Assembly (NCBI GenBank): GCA_041946865.1
Contig: JBHGBF010000226.1
Span: 1-15,752, forward strand
Direction: 5' to 3'
DNA from: RPQK01 sp041946865
Lineage (GTDB): Bacteria > Acidobacteriota > UBA6911 > RPQK01
Length of the DNA stretch: 15,752 bases
A program made the position numbers and the translations under genes. Shown here one piece after another: positions 6,507 to 12,607 of this stretch. The notes under the pieces are model-generated. The model saw only the letters and a program-made list of their open reading frames with translations. It ran no database searches and was not told the origin of the DNA. Each line of letters begins with the position of its first letter. Positions within the stretch are counted from its first letter, which is position 1.

Positions 6507-6860
6507 GGGCTGCACGGTCGTGAAACAGCGCGTCACAGAGGAGCGAGAGAACTTTGTCAAATTCGGCGCCGGCGACAAACCATCCCTTTTCAATCCTCCT
6601 GCCGGAAAGCTCTCGACCACCGAATGAATAGTCTAGATAGGCATCGTCACCTGGCGCGGCCGCGCTCCGGCTCTCCCAGAAGCCAGCAAGCGCCGCGGAC
6701 GTCTCGAGTAGACGGAACTCATTGGATTGGACAGATTGGATGGACGGAGCTCATCGTCCCCTTCAAGTAATGCTGAAACACGAGGTCTCAGCGGTCGGCC
6801 GCACCCGTCTTGAGGCTAGCCAGTCCAGCGCGGACAATGCGAGACCCTGATCCCTCACAC
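6507..6860. other. Gene-free stretch
   Basis: About 350 bp with no gene I can support. It holds CCTTTTCAATCCTCCTG (6585-6601), a weaker match to the motif at 385 and 5164, and a short imperfect repeat of ATTGGA around 6722-6740. Short open frames here lack ribosome sites and recognisable motifs. It may be further eroded sequence from the same decay zone. Confidence 0.4.
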
Positions 6861-7229
6861 TCACTTCATGGAATGCAGACCGATCATGTTTCCTTCGCTG
6901 TCGTAGACGAGCGAGATGAAGCCGTACTGCCCGATCGAAAACTTCTCTTTTTCGATCCGCCCACCGGAGGAAGCCGCTTTGGCCGCCGCGACCGCGCAGT
7001 CATCGCACATGAAATACACGAGTACGCTGTTTCCTCCCGAAGACATACCCGGGAACCGGACGAGTGCTCCGGGCGAGCCGTATTTCTCGTTGTTCCCCGG
7101 AAAAGCCCACATGGCGCCCGCGTCGTCAAGCTTCGAGAGCTGGACATCAAAGACGCTCTCGTAAAATCTCTTCGCGCGGTCCAGATCCTGTACGTAAATC
7201 TCGAACCAACCCACCGGATTCGTGTTCAT
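6861..7229 (-). CDS. VOC-superfamily (glyoxalase/bleomycin-resistance-like) protein
   Basis: The 122-aa product is a complete single VOC domain of paired beta-alpha-beta-beta-beta units. GWFEIYVQDLDRAKRFYESV (residues 7-26) is the classic first strand and helix, VLVYFMCDDCAVAAAKA is the second-module counterpart, and FISLVYDSEGNMIGLHS is the typical ending with a possible metal ligand region. VOC proteins bind a divalent metal and act as isomerases, dioxygenases or drug-binding proteins; the substrate cannot be told here. The longer open frame extends upstream, but I start at the ATG at 7229 because AAAGGA lies 7 nt before it and the domain begins at once. An extended -10 (TGCTACAAT, near 7314) lies upstream on the minus strand. 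It is the one clearly intact recognisable gene between the eroded fragments and probably has its own transcript. Confidence 0.88.
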   Translation of the reverse strand: MNTNPVGWFEIYVQDLDRAKRFYESVFDVQLSKLDDAGAMWAFPGNNEKYGSPGALVRFPGMSSGGNSVLVYFMCDDCAVAAAKAASSGGRIEKEKFSIGQYGFISLVYDSEGNMIGLHSMK

Positions 7230-7656
7230 AGTGTTGTCCTTTATTTCGAGCGTTGAGAATCTTAGGTCAGCGGCCAGCGATGCGGCGCTGAAACAGAAGC
7301 GCTGATTGTCTTGATTGTAGCACCGGTCATCGGATCGGCTCGGTCGGGAAGGTTCGCCAAGCGGTGCACAGCTGAAGCGACGGGCGACTCTTGCACCGTG
7401 CCAGCCGGCGCAGTCCGGTCGCTCGGATAGCGGCGCCCGCTCTCGGAGGGCGGGCGCGCTCTCCGCTTCACATGAGGCTCCGTTCGAGGAATGGATCGAC
7501 CAGGCGAACGGGCGACTTAGACCCGACTTCCACTTCTCCACTTCCTCTAGACGGCGCAGGCAGGTGATCGTGTCGAAATAGCCGGCTCCCCCCGCTATCC
7601 TGTCGCTTCCACTGAAATCCCTAAGCCAACGTGTGCCTGCTCATCGGCGTGGTCCA
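7230..7656. other. Gene-free stretch with GC-rich hairpin
   Basis: No supported gene. A perfect 8-bp hairpin, GCGCCCGC (7433-7440) with GCGGGCGC (7450-7457), has a 9-nt loop. The minus strand from about 7620 to 7262 stays open and reads FDTITCLRRLEEVEKWK and SRPFAWSIHSSNG, which looks somewhat protein-like, but I recognise no family and see no ribosome site, so I do not call it. Confidence 0.35.
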
Positions 7657-7887
7657 CTCTCAGACCGGCGTTTCTGGCCCACTTTCTGGCCGGCGTCTTC
7701 AGATGGCGAAGAAGTCGAGGTTTTTCCGGCAAACTACGTCTTTCGAGGCGTATACGTTTCCGCAGGTCAACACGGAATCGACTTCCGCTATCGGCCCGCG
7801 GCGTTTACGCGGGGCCTGATGCTTTCTCTCATTGGAATACTCGCCGCTATTGGGATGGTGGCCCCAGCGTGGTCGGCCCTGACCTGA
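7657..7887 (+). pseudogene. C-terminal remnant of a YfhO-like membrane protein
   Basis: The frame reads LSDRRFWPTFWPASSDGEEV, then VFPANYVFRGVYVSAGQHGI, DFRYRPAAFTRGL, a hydrophobic helix LMLSLIGILAAIGMVAP, and a TGA. This matches the recalled ending of YfhO-type proteins: a soluble 'SD..YPGW.a.vDG...pv..aNYaFRgv.vpaG.H.v.F.YrP' domain followed by a last transmembrane helix. YfhO proteins are large (700 aa or more) with many membrane helices and act in cell-wall polymer glycosylation. Only about 75 residues remain; an in-frame TAG lies about 80 bp upstream and there is no start with a ribosome site. I regard it as the tail of a deleted gene. The family call is tentative. Confidence 0.45.
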
Positions 7888-7940
7888 GGAAGCTTAGACA
7901 TTGGAGCTATTTGGGAATTTCTGATCGTTGAAAGACGGCC

Positions 7941-8309
7941 TTAGAACGCGGTGACGGCGACTAAAGGCGCGAGCGAGTGGTGAGTGCGTGCGGATCTCGG
8001 GGGTAAAACAAGCCGAACGGTTCTCCCCTGGACTCGAACAGGAGGAGTACTGCCGAGAAGGTCCATCAGCGTAGTGGAATCGGGCAGGTCCACCGGTTCG
8101 ATACTAAAGTCGAACGCCGTCTGTGTCGTATCGTTGTTGATCGCTGTGATAACTAAGTCCTGGCCTGCGGAACGGGCAAAAACATACTGTTGCTGAGTCG
8201 CCAGGAGGGTGAGGGTCCGGCCCCGGCGAAGAGCCTCATGGCCGCGGCGAAGAGCGTGTCAGTTGGTCAGTTTGCGAGTTTGCGGACATGTTGCAGCACG
8301 CTTTATAGC
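7941..8309 (-). pseudogene. C-terminal remnant of a GH13 alpha-amylase-family enzyme
   Basis: On the minus strand the frame reads HALRRGHEALRRGRTLTLL, then YVFARSAGQDLVITAINND, FDFSIEPVDLPDSTTLMDLL and VRLVLPPRSA before a TAA at 7941-7943. This is the standard ending of GH13 enzymes: the last barrel helix 'L..LRR.HpALRRG', then the C-terminal beta-sandwich with 'y.y.R...d..lvv.Nn' and 'LPPrSa'. Further upstream QHVRKLAN is in a shifted frame interrupted by a stop, and the match ends at the palindrome at 8305-8380. The catalytic barrel is missing, so the fragment cannot be an enzyme. It faces the same way as the signal-peptide frame beyond the palindrome, but whether the two were one gene is not decidable here. 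Confidence 0.6.
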
Positions 8310-8380
8310 GGGGGCCGTGTCTAAAGCTTTTGATTGTTAAGGACTTAACACCTAAAAACTTTAGACACGGCCCCCGTTAT
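8305..8380. repeat. 76-bp near-perfect palindrome (MITE- or REP-like)
   Basis: The element is symmetric about 8342/8343. Outer arms 8305-8326 and 8359-8380 match at 21 of 22 positions (core GGGGGCCGTGTCTAAAG with its complement). Four more pairs lie at 8328-8331, and a perfect inner stem TGTTAAG/CTTAACA (8335-8341, 8344-8350) closes on a 2-nt loop. Nearly the whole 76 bp could fold into one hairpin. It lies exactly where the GH13 remnant ends and supplies the last codons and stop of the small frame to its right. Such elements are usually non-autonomous mobile repeats; no transposase is present here. Confidence 0.85.
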
Positions 8381-8471
8381 GCGATGTGATCTGCTCGAAC
8401 GACTGAGAGTGGGCGAATGAAATCGTGGCAAGCGTGACACACACGACAGACCAGAATATGTTCTTAGACAT
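8361..8471 (-). pseudogene. Signal-peptide reading frame truncated by the palindrome
   Basis: A 36-residue frame starts at the ATG at 8471 with a good ribosome site (GGGAG 7 nt upstream). It reads MSKNIFWSVVCVTLATISFA, a clear Sec signal peptide likely cut after AHS, then QSFEQITSHNGGRV and a TAA. The final HNGGRV and the stop are encoded by the arm of the palindromic element, so the original secreted protein was probably longer and was cut off by insertion of that element. As it stands it would release a peptide of about 14 residues. It lies 34 bp downstream of the 12-Cys gene on the same strand and may share its transcript. Nothing identifies the lost protein. Confidence 0.4.
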
Positions 8472-8505
8472 AATCGTACTCCCAAGATTGAGGACCATTG
8501 ATTCA

Positions 8506-8847
8506 TCACCAGTCACCCATCCCGCCGCAGTGTATGCAATTGCACTCATCCTGGGGGAAACTCTCTTCCGGGCAGCCGGAGCAGACTGCGCGGTAAATTG
8601 AGGGGTAAAGGTAGCAGTAGTCGGCGCAGAACTCCAGACTGCCGTACTCTATGTGCTTCGAGTTGTACATCAGGGTACCCCCGCAGGAGCAGTTATAGGT
8701 GTAAACTTGGTCCTTGCATTTCGCCATCCAGCATTCGTTGTTTGGCCCGCACGTTTGCCATTGTAGAGCAACGGGGTACTCTGAGAAGAGATAATAGAGA
8801 ACCAACCCCAACATCATTACCACGATTCGACGCTTCCTGAAGGTCAT
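8506..8847 (-). CDS. Unidentified secreted or anchored protein with 12 cysteines
   Basis: I do not recognise this 113-aa protein. A short basic start (MTFRKRR) is followed by a hydrophobic segment IVVMMLGLVLYYLFSEYPVA (8-27), a signal peptide or membrane anchor. The remaining 86 residues contain 12 Cys at 33, 39, 44, 53, 55, 74, 78, 89, 92, 102, 104 and 107, including CSC, CADYC, CSGC and CNCIHC groups. The even count and extracytoplasmic location suggest up to six disulfides; metal binding is the alternative. The start is well supported by AAAGGAGGG 4 nt before the ATG, with a TATAGT -10-like box on the minus strand at 8866-8871 and only a weak -35. A signal-peptide frame follows after 34 bp. 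The local base composition seems less GC-rich than that of the neighbours, which may indicate transfer. Possible roles (toxin-like, adhesive, structural) are guesses. Confidence 0.6.
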   Translation of the reverse strand: MTFRKRRIVVMMLGLVLYYLFSEYPVALQWQTCGPNNECWMAKCKDQVYTYNCSCGGTLMYNSKHIEYGSLEFCADYCYLYPSIYRAVCSGCPEESFPQDECNCIHCGGMGDW

Positions 8848-8871
8848 GTGCCCTCCTTTAAAGCGACTATA

Positions 8872-9379
8872 TCTCGTACAGCGGTGGTTCAGTCCATTGC
8901 CTCACTTGACCTTCTTGCATCCGGCCGTCGATGAACGTTCTAATGATGCGTTCCAGACTTCGGACCCAGCATGTGAGTCCGGACATGATAATCAGATACA
9001 ACTCCGAATGATTCTTCGTCAAGGCGATTTGGAATTACCAAGTAACCCCTCAGTTTTCGTACGGCGAGGCTCAAGGCGTCACAGAGTCAAGCGCAAAGCA
9101 ATAAAGTAGATCCTGGCATCTGACTTCGGATTTCAACATGGGGATCCGAGATCCAACGATTGCGGATATCAGAGGCCAATCTGCGGAATCGGGCTTTAGC
9201 GTTGAAGCAGCCGATTTCCCCCGAATGTAGACGATCATCCAAACGCGCGGAATTCTGAACACCAGCCGGATTCAGGAACAGATCTTGCCTATGGGAGTAT
9301 GTCAAGATCATCTGCGCAGAGCGCGAAGGTCCTGGCCTGCATGACATTGCTTCACGATCACTCCTTCCGGGGCCTCGGA
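8872..9379. other. Gene-free stretch of about 500 bp
   Basis: No gene is supported on either strand. A plus-strand frame ending near 9109 includes LRQGDLELPSNPSVFVRRGS; its NPSVF segment shares a 16-bp identity (9042-9057) with 42-57 in inverse orientation. A minus-strand frame near 9120-9340 (NPAGVQNSARLDD, FNAKARFRRLASDIRNRW) looks faintly protein-like but has no start signal or known motif. The stretch may contain eroded coding sequence. Confidence 0.35.
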
Positions 9380-10858
9380 TTAGAGTTTGAGGATGTCATC
9401 CCAGCCCCTGCGGTGTTCCGGCCGCTTGATGAAGGGGTCTGCTTCCGGGGCATTGGTGGCGCGCATGTTCCGGTAATCCCACTCGATCTTCTTTCCGGCG
9501 CGGTACGCCACGTTGCCCAGATGGTTCGCCTCGGTCGTCCAGCCTGAGTATTGGAAATTCGAACCGGGCGCCGGTCCGACCCCTTTGGCGTAGTTGACCC
9601 ACTCGACATAGTGTCCCGGCGAGCGGGGCAACGTCGCAGGGGGCGTTTTGAAATCCTTGAACTTTTCCTCGGGCAGGAGTTTTCCATTGCCGAGCAGCAT
9701 GCCTTGCTCCCCGATGAAAACCTGCGAGCGCTCGCCCCACTCCGGCGTCCATCCGGGAGGTTTGCTGTCGCCTTGGTGCCAGACCAGCTTGAGCGCGGGC
9801 TGCGAGCCGACCGCCGCGTATTCAAAGGTCGCCCGCAAGGTCGCGGGCGCCAGTTCGCCATGCGCCTTCGGCACATTGGGGGAGACCGCTTCCACCGTCA
9901 GCGGGGCGAGCACCTTCCCACCGGTCTCATCGGAGCGCCAAAGATTCAGCACCGTGTAGGGAACATCGTTGTCGTGACTGCCGAGATCGCTCATCGTGCC
10001 GTTGCCAAAATCCCACCATCGATACCATCTCGGGCCAGGGAAGTACGTGGCATGATACGGTCGCGCAGGGGCAGGCCCGAGCCACAGGTCCCAACTCAGA
10101 TGGTCGGGGACGGGCATCTCCTCCTTGAACCGGTCCACGATCTGGATGCCGTTGTAAAAGCCGTGAGGTTTGTCGAACTTCTCGGCAGACGCGGCCTCCT
10201 GAAGTCCCCACGCCCGACTTACCCAAACATGGACTTCGCGCACCGGTCCGATCACTCCGGTATCGAGGATCTCGCGGATCGTGCGCCGGCTTTCAGAGGC
10301 ATGTCCCTGGTTGCCCATCTGCGTCGACAGCCGCGGGTATTTCGCGGCGGTTTCGCGGATGAGGCGGGTTTCCCAGATGTTGTAGCAGAGCGGTTTCTCG
10401 CAGTAGACGTGTTTGCCGTGGGTAAGCGCCAGGTAAGTGGCGATCGCATGCGTTTGCTCAGCAGTCGAAACCACGACGGCGTCGAAGTCGTTCGGGTTGT
10501 CGAAGACACGCCGGAGGTCTTTGTAGGTTTTTGCCTTGGGAAAGAGCTTAGAGGCAGCGTCCAGGTAATTCTGATCCACATCGCAGAGGACGACGACATT
10601 CTCGTCGGGGTGCGGTCCCGCCGTCGGCTCCGCCGGGCGCCTTCTCGGCTCCTGGCCCGGGATAATGGTGAGTTGGCGCATGTTGGCCAGGCCGCGACCG
10701 CCGACTCCGATAAACGCGATATTCAGCTTGCTGTTGAGATTCTGGCCTCTCAGCAAGGCCGGCGCCCCTGCGATCGCCGTCCCGGCCACGAGCACCCCTG
10801 AGACGAACTCACGGCGAGTGACCCGGGACTGGTTTCTCTCGTATGTGACGTTCTTCAT
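9380..10858 (-). CDS. Tat-exported Gfo/Idh/MocA-family oxidoreductase
   Basis: The 492-aa product belongs to the NAD(P)-dependent Gfo/Idh/MocA dehydrogenases, which act on sugars, inositols and related polyols. A twin-arginine signal is clear: TRREFVSGVLVAGTAIAGAP (residues 14-33) predicts folded export to the periplasm. The Rossmann motif IAFIGVGGRG (47-56) follows, then STAEQTHA (131-138), the catalytic-lysine motif CEKPL (153-157, Lys155), and MGNQGH (181-186), a block shared with the larger exported members of the family. An insertion rich in Pro and Arg (about 66-86) interrupts the first nucleotide-binding unit. I start at the ATG at 10858 because AAGGAG lies 6 nt upstream; the ATG 27 bp further up has no such site. 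It is 120 bp downstream of the secreted beta-sandwich gene on the same strand. Substrate unknown. Confidence 0.94.
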   Translation of the reverse strand: MKNVTYERNQSRVTRREFVSGVLVAGTAIAGAPALLRGQNLNSKLNIAFIGVGGRGLANMRQLTIIPGQEPRRRPAEPTAGPHPDENVVVLCDVDQNYLDAASKLFPKAKTYKDLRRVFDNPNDFDAVVVSTAEQTHAIATYLALTHGKHVYCEKPLCYNIWETRLIRETAAKYPRLSTQMGNQGHASESRRTIREILDTGVIGPVREVHVWVSRAWGLQEAASAEKFDKPHGFYNGIQIVDRFKEEMPVPDHLSWDLWLGPAPARPYHATYFPGPRWYRWWDFGNGTMSDLGSHDNDVPYTVLNLWRSDETGGKVLAPLTVEAVSPNVPKAHGELAPATLRATFEYAAVGSQPALKLVWHQGDSKPPGWTPEWGERSQVFIGEQGMLLGNGKLLPEEKFKDFKTPPATLPRSPGHYVEWVNYAKGVGPAPGSNFQYSGWTTEANHLGNVAYRAGKKIEWDYRNMRATNAPEADPFIKRPEHRRGWDDILKL

Positions 10859-10978
10859 TTGTTTCTCCTTTCCGGCCTCGTCCACCAGTCATTTCTACAT
10901 CCATCCCCGGGTCCCCAACAAGCCAAAACAAAGCCTCATACGAAGACGGAGGGCTTATCCTCAGACTCTTTGTGACCG

Positions 10979-12232
10979 TCAGTCCTCCATGCTCCCGAGG
11001 GGCAGGATCGAAACAGGCAGGCCGTTCACGGTCTTGATAAGAATCGCGGCCAGAGGCTGATTGCTCAGAATTCGTACCGTCCCTCGTGTGCCGTGCAGTC
11101 CTCCGATCAGCTCTCCTATGAAAGACGCCATCTGTTCGCCCGGCATCAGATCCAGAGATTCTTGGTGCTCTCCCCCCTGCTCCTCCCGCACTTGAAGGCT
11201 TATTGATGCCGCTTTGTCACCGATATTCACAATCGCCAGCGCGGTGCTCACCAGGGCAGTTTCCGGTGGAGGTCCGATCGTGCCGGAGGGCGGAAGATCG
11301 TGATCGTAGGCGCCGATGGCCGTGAATCGGCCGCCAACCGAGGGCACGGCGGTCTCCGCTTGCACCCGATCATACCCGACAAGCTGAAAATGGGCGATCA
11401 CCTGGACCGGCGCCCGCGACACGACTCGCGCATAGCCGGCTGACGGGGAATTCCCGCTCGTAACAAAAATCCCTGACGTCGTTGGATAAAGACGGAATTG
11501 GGTGGCATCAGCCGGGCCGGAAAATCCCTGGAGGCGTACCTCAAGCGGCTCTCCGCCCCGTGAGAAGAAGCTGATTTCGCCCGCGTTGGTCGTGTTGGAG
11601 AGGTTGACGATGCTGATGGCCGTGCGCAGCAAAAGATCGGGGCCCAGCTGCCCGTGCGCGACCTGCGGGAGGACTGTTTCAAATCGAGGCGCCTGAGGGG
11701 AGTCGATCGTCACCCCAAGTAACTGCTCCGGCGTTTCAGCGGACTTGTAGTCAATAATGACTTTTGAAATTGTCTGGTTGTCGGACGCTTCCAAACCGAT
11801 GAAGACGTTCCAAGCCGCCTTTTCGATACTCTCTGTAAGCGTCCCAAGAATGCCTCCCGCCGGGCTCGCGGCCGTCACAGAAATCTGCAAAGCCTCCTGG
11901 CCTCCAAGAAGATTTAGCCCCACTTTTTTCACATCCCTGCGGAAGTCAACGACAAGTATCGATTCCGTCTGGTTTCCCGCTGTCTCATTGGTGATTACAG
12001 GATGGACGGGGAGCAGGACCGGCACCGGGAGCGCCCAGGGTCGAATCACCGGAGTTCCCGCAGGGTGACTCGAAACGAAGATTCCGTAACGCTTCCAGCC
12101 AGAACTGGCGTCAGCACCAGTAGTGAGTCCGGGTAACAGCGTAACTGAACGACCCCCAAAATCCTCGTGGGTCAGCCTTCTCAGCTCCGCGTGTACATTC
12201 AGGAAGAGTAACAGCAAGACAAGAAGCCGCAT
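10979..12232 (-). CDS. Secreted beta-sandwich repeat protein, function unknown
   Basis: The 417-aa product starts with a signal peptide (MRLLVLLLLFLNVHA, cut near residue 15). Residues about 16-190 form one domain with the stretch SILVVDFRRDVKKVGLNLLG. Two related modules follow: LLLRTAISIVNLSNTTNAGE with ISFFSRGGEPLEV, and VSTALAIVNIGDKAASISLQ with LDLMPGEQMASFIGELI, GTVRILSNQPLAAILIKT and an ending LPLGSMED. The pattern 'aIVN.s..a..i.l..r...G', 'l.pGeq.a.Fi.el', 'G.v.i.s..pla.i.lr' is one I associate with uncharacterised exported acidobacterial proteins. The start is well supported by GGAGGG 5 nt upstream and a good promoter at 12257-12286. No catalytic residues are evident; a structural or binding role at the cell surface is likely. 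Confidence 0.8.
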   Translation of the reverse strand: MRLLVLLLLFLNVHAELRRLTHEDFGGRSVTLLPGLTTGADASSGWKRYGIFVSSHPAGTPVIRPWALPVPVLLPVHPVITNETAGNQTESILVVDFRRDVKKVGLNLLGGQEALQISVTAASPAGGILGTLTESIEKAAWNVFIGLEASDNQTISKVIIDYKSAETPEQLLGVTIDSPQAPRFETVLPQVAHGQLGPDLLLRTAISIVNLSNTTNAGEISFFSRGGEPLEVRLQGFSGPADATQFRLYPTTSGIFVTSGNSPSAGYARVVSRAPVQVIAHFQLVGYDRVQAETAVPSVGGRFTAIGAYDHDLPPSGTIGPPPETALVSTALAIVNIGDKAASISLQVREEQGGEHQESLDLMPGEQMASFIGELIGGLHGTRGTVRILSNQPLAAILIKTVNGLPVSILPLGSMED

Positions 12233-12256
12233 AATATCCCTCCGTTCGTCGGGGCC

Positions 12257-12286
12257 ATTCTATCACCAGACAGCCAGAAGTGTTAA
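12257..12286 (-). promoter_or_regulatory. Sigma-70-like promoter of the secreted beta-sandwich gene
   Basis: On the minus strand TTAACA (12281-12286, 5 of 6 to TTGACA) and TAGAAT (12257-12262, 5 of 6 to TATAAT) are separated by 18 bp. Initiation about 7 nt downstream would give a leader of roughly 18 nt containing GGAGGG before the ATG at 12232. No experimental support; the match and geometry are good. Confidence 0.5.
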
Positions 12287-12343
12287 CTTTCTCGCACGTG
12301 TCGTTGGCTGCGCAAGCGTATGAGCCGGTAGTTACGATAGTTA

Positions 12344-12455
12344 CGAGCGCTCTTTCGGAGTGCGGCAGCCATGCTAAGCCATGCTGCCGCTTTGTGCCGC
12401 CGGCCGTCTGGAAGATCGAAAGGAAAAGGGCCGCCGCACTCCGAAAGAGCGCTCG
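12344..12455. repeat. 23-bp inverted repeat around a nested palindrome (REP-like)
   Basis: A perfect 23-bp inverted repeat (12344-12366 with 12433-12455; core CGCTCTTTCGGAGTGCGGC and its complement) encloses 66 bp. Overlapping its left arm, GCGGCAGC (12362-12369) can instead pair with GCTGCCGC (12383-12390), so the two folds compete. The core 'GGAGTGCGGCAGCCATGC...GCTGCCGC' resembles palindromic intergenic repeats I recall from acidobacterial genomes. It lies between the stop of the ADOP permease gene and the promoter of the secreted beta-sandwich gene, both on the minus strand. No transposase is nearby. The remaining 150 bp to 12607 hold nothing recognisable. Confidence 0.75.
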
Positions 12456-12607
12456 GCGCGGCTGCGGAGTGGCTTCAGAGACAACGTGATGGGAGGTGCA
12501 GAACCCTCTTGGAGCAGGAGTGCGCGGCAACGAGGCAGGCAGATGAGATCGCAAGTGAGGCCGTGGCGCGATGCTGTATTAAGAGAAGAGCGGAGGTCGG
12601 ACCTGGT

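Noticed and set aside
7262..7541. N-terminal extension of the VOC gene to the ATG at 7541
   Set aside because: A clear ribosome site precedes the ATG at 7229, the VOC domain starts there, and the extra 104 residues have low-complexity, Arg/Ser-rich composition.
7984..8196. A 70-codon plus-strand frame
   Set aside because: It is the antisense of the GH13 C-terminal remnant, whose motifs are clear on the minus strand.
9551..10801. A 416-codon plus-strand frame opposite the Gfo/Idh gene
   Set aside because: Antisense to a gene with a Tat signal, Rossmann motif and EKP motif; no independent support.
12344..12455. CRISPR array or integron attachment site in the inverted-repeat region
   Set aside because: There is one inverted pair, not multiple direct repeats with unique spacers, and no integrase or cas gene is present. 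The nested palindrome fits a REP-like element better.
12111..12554. A minus-strand frame of 147 codons upstream of the secreted beta-sandwich gene
   Set aside because: It runs through the promoter and the inverted repeat and overlaps the start of a gene with a strong ribosome site; no domain is visible.
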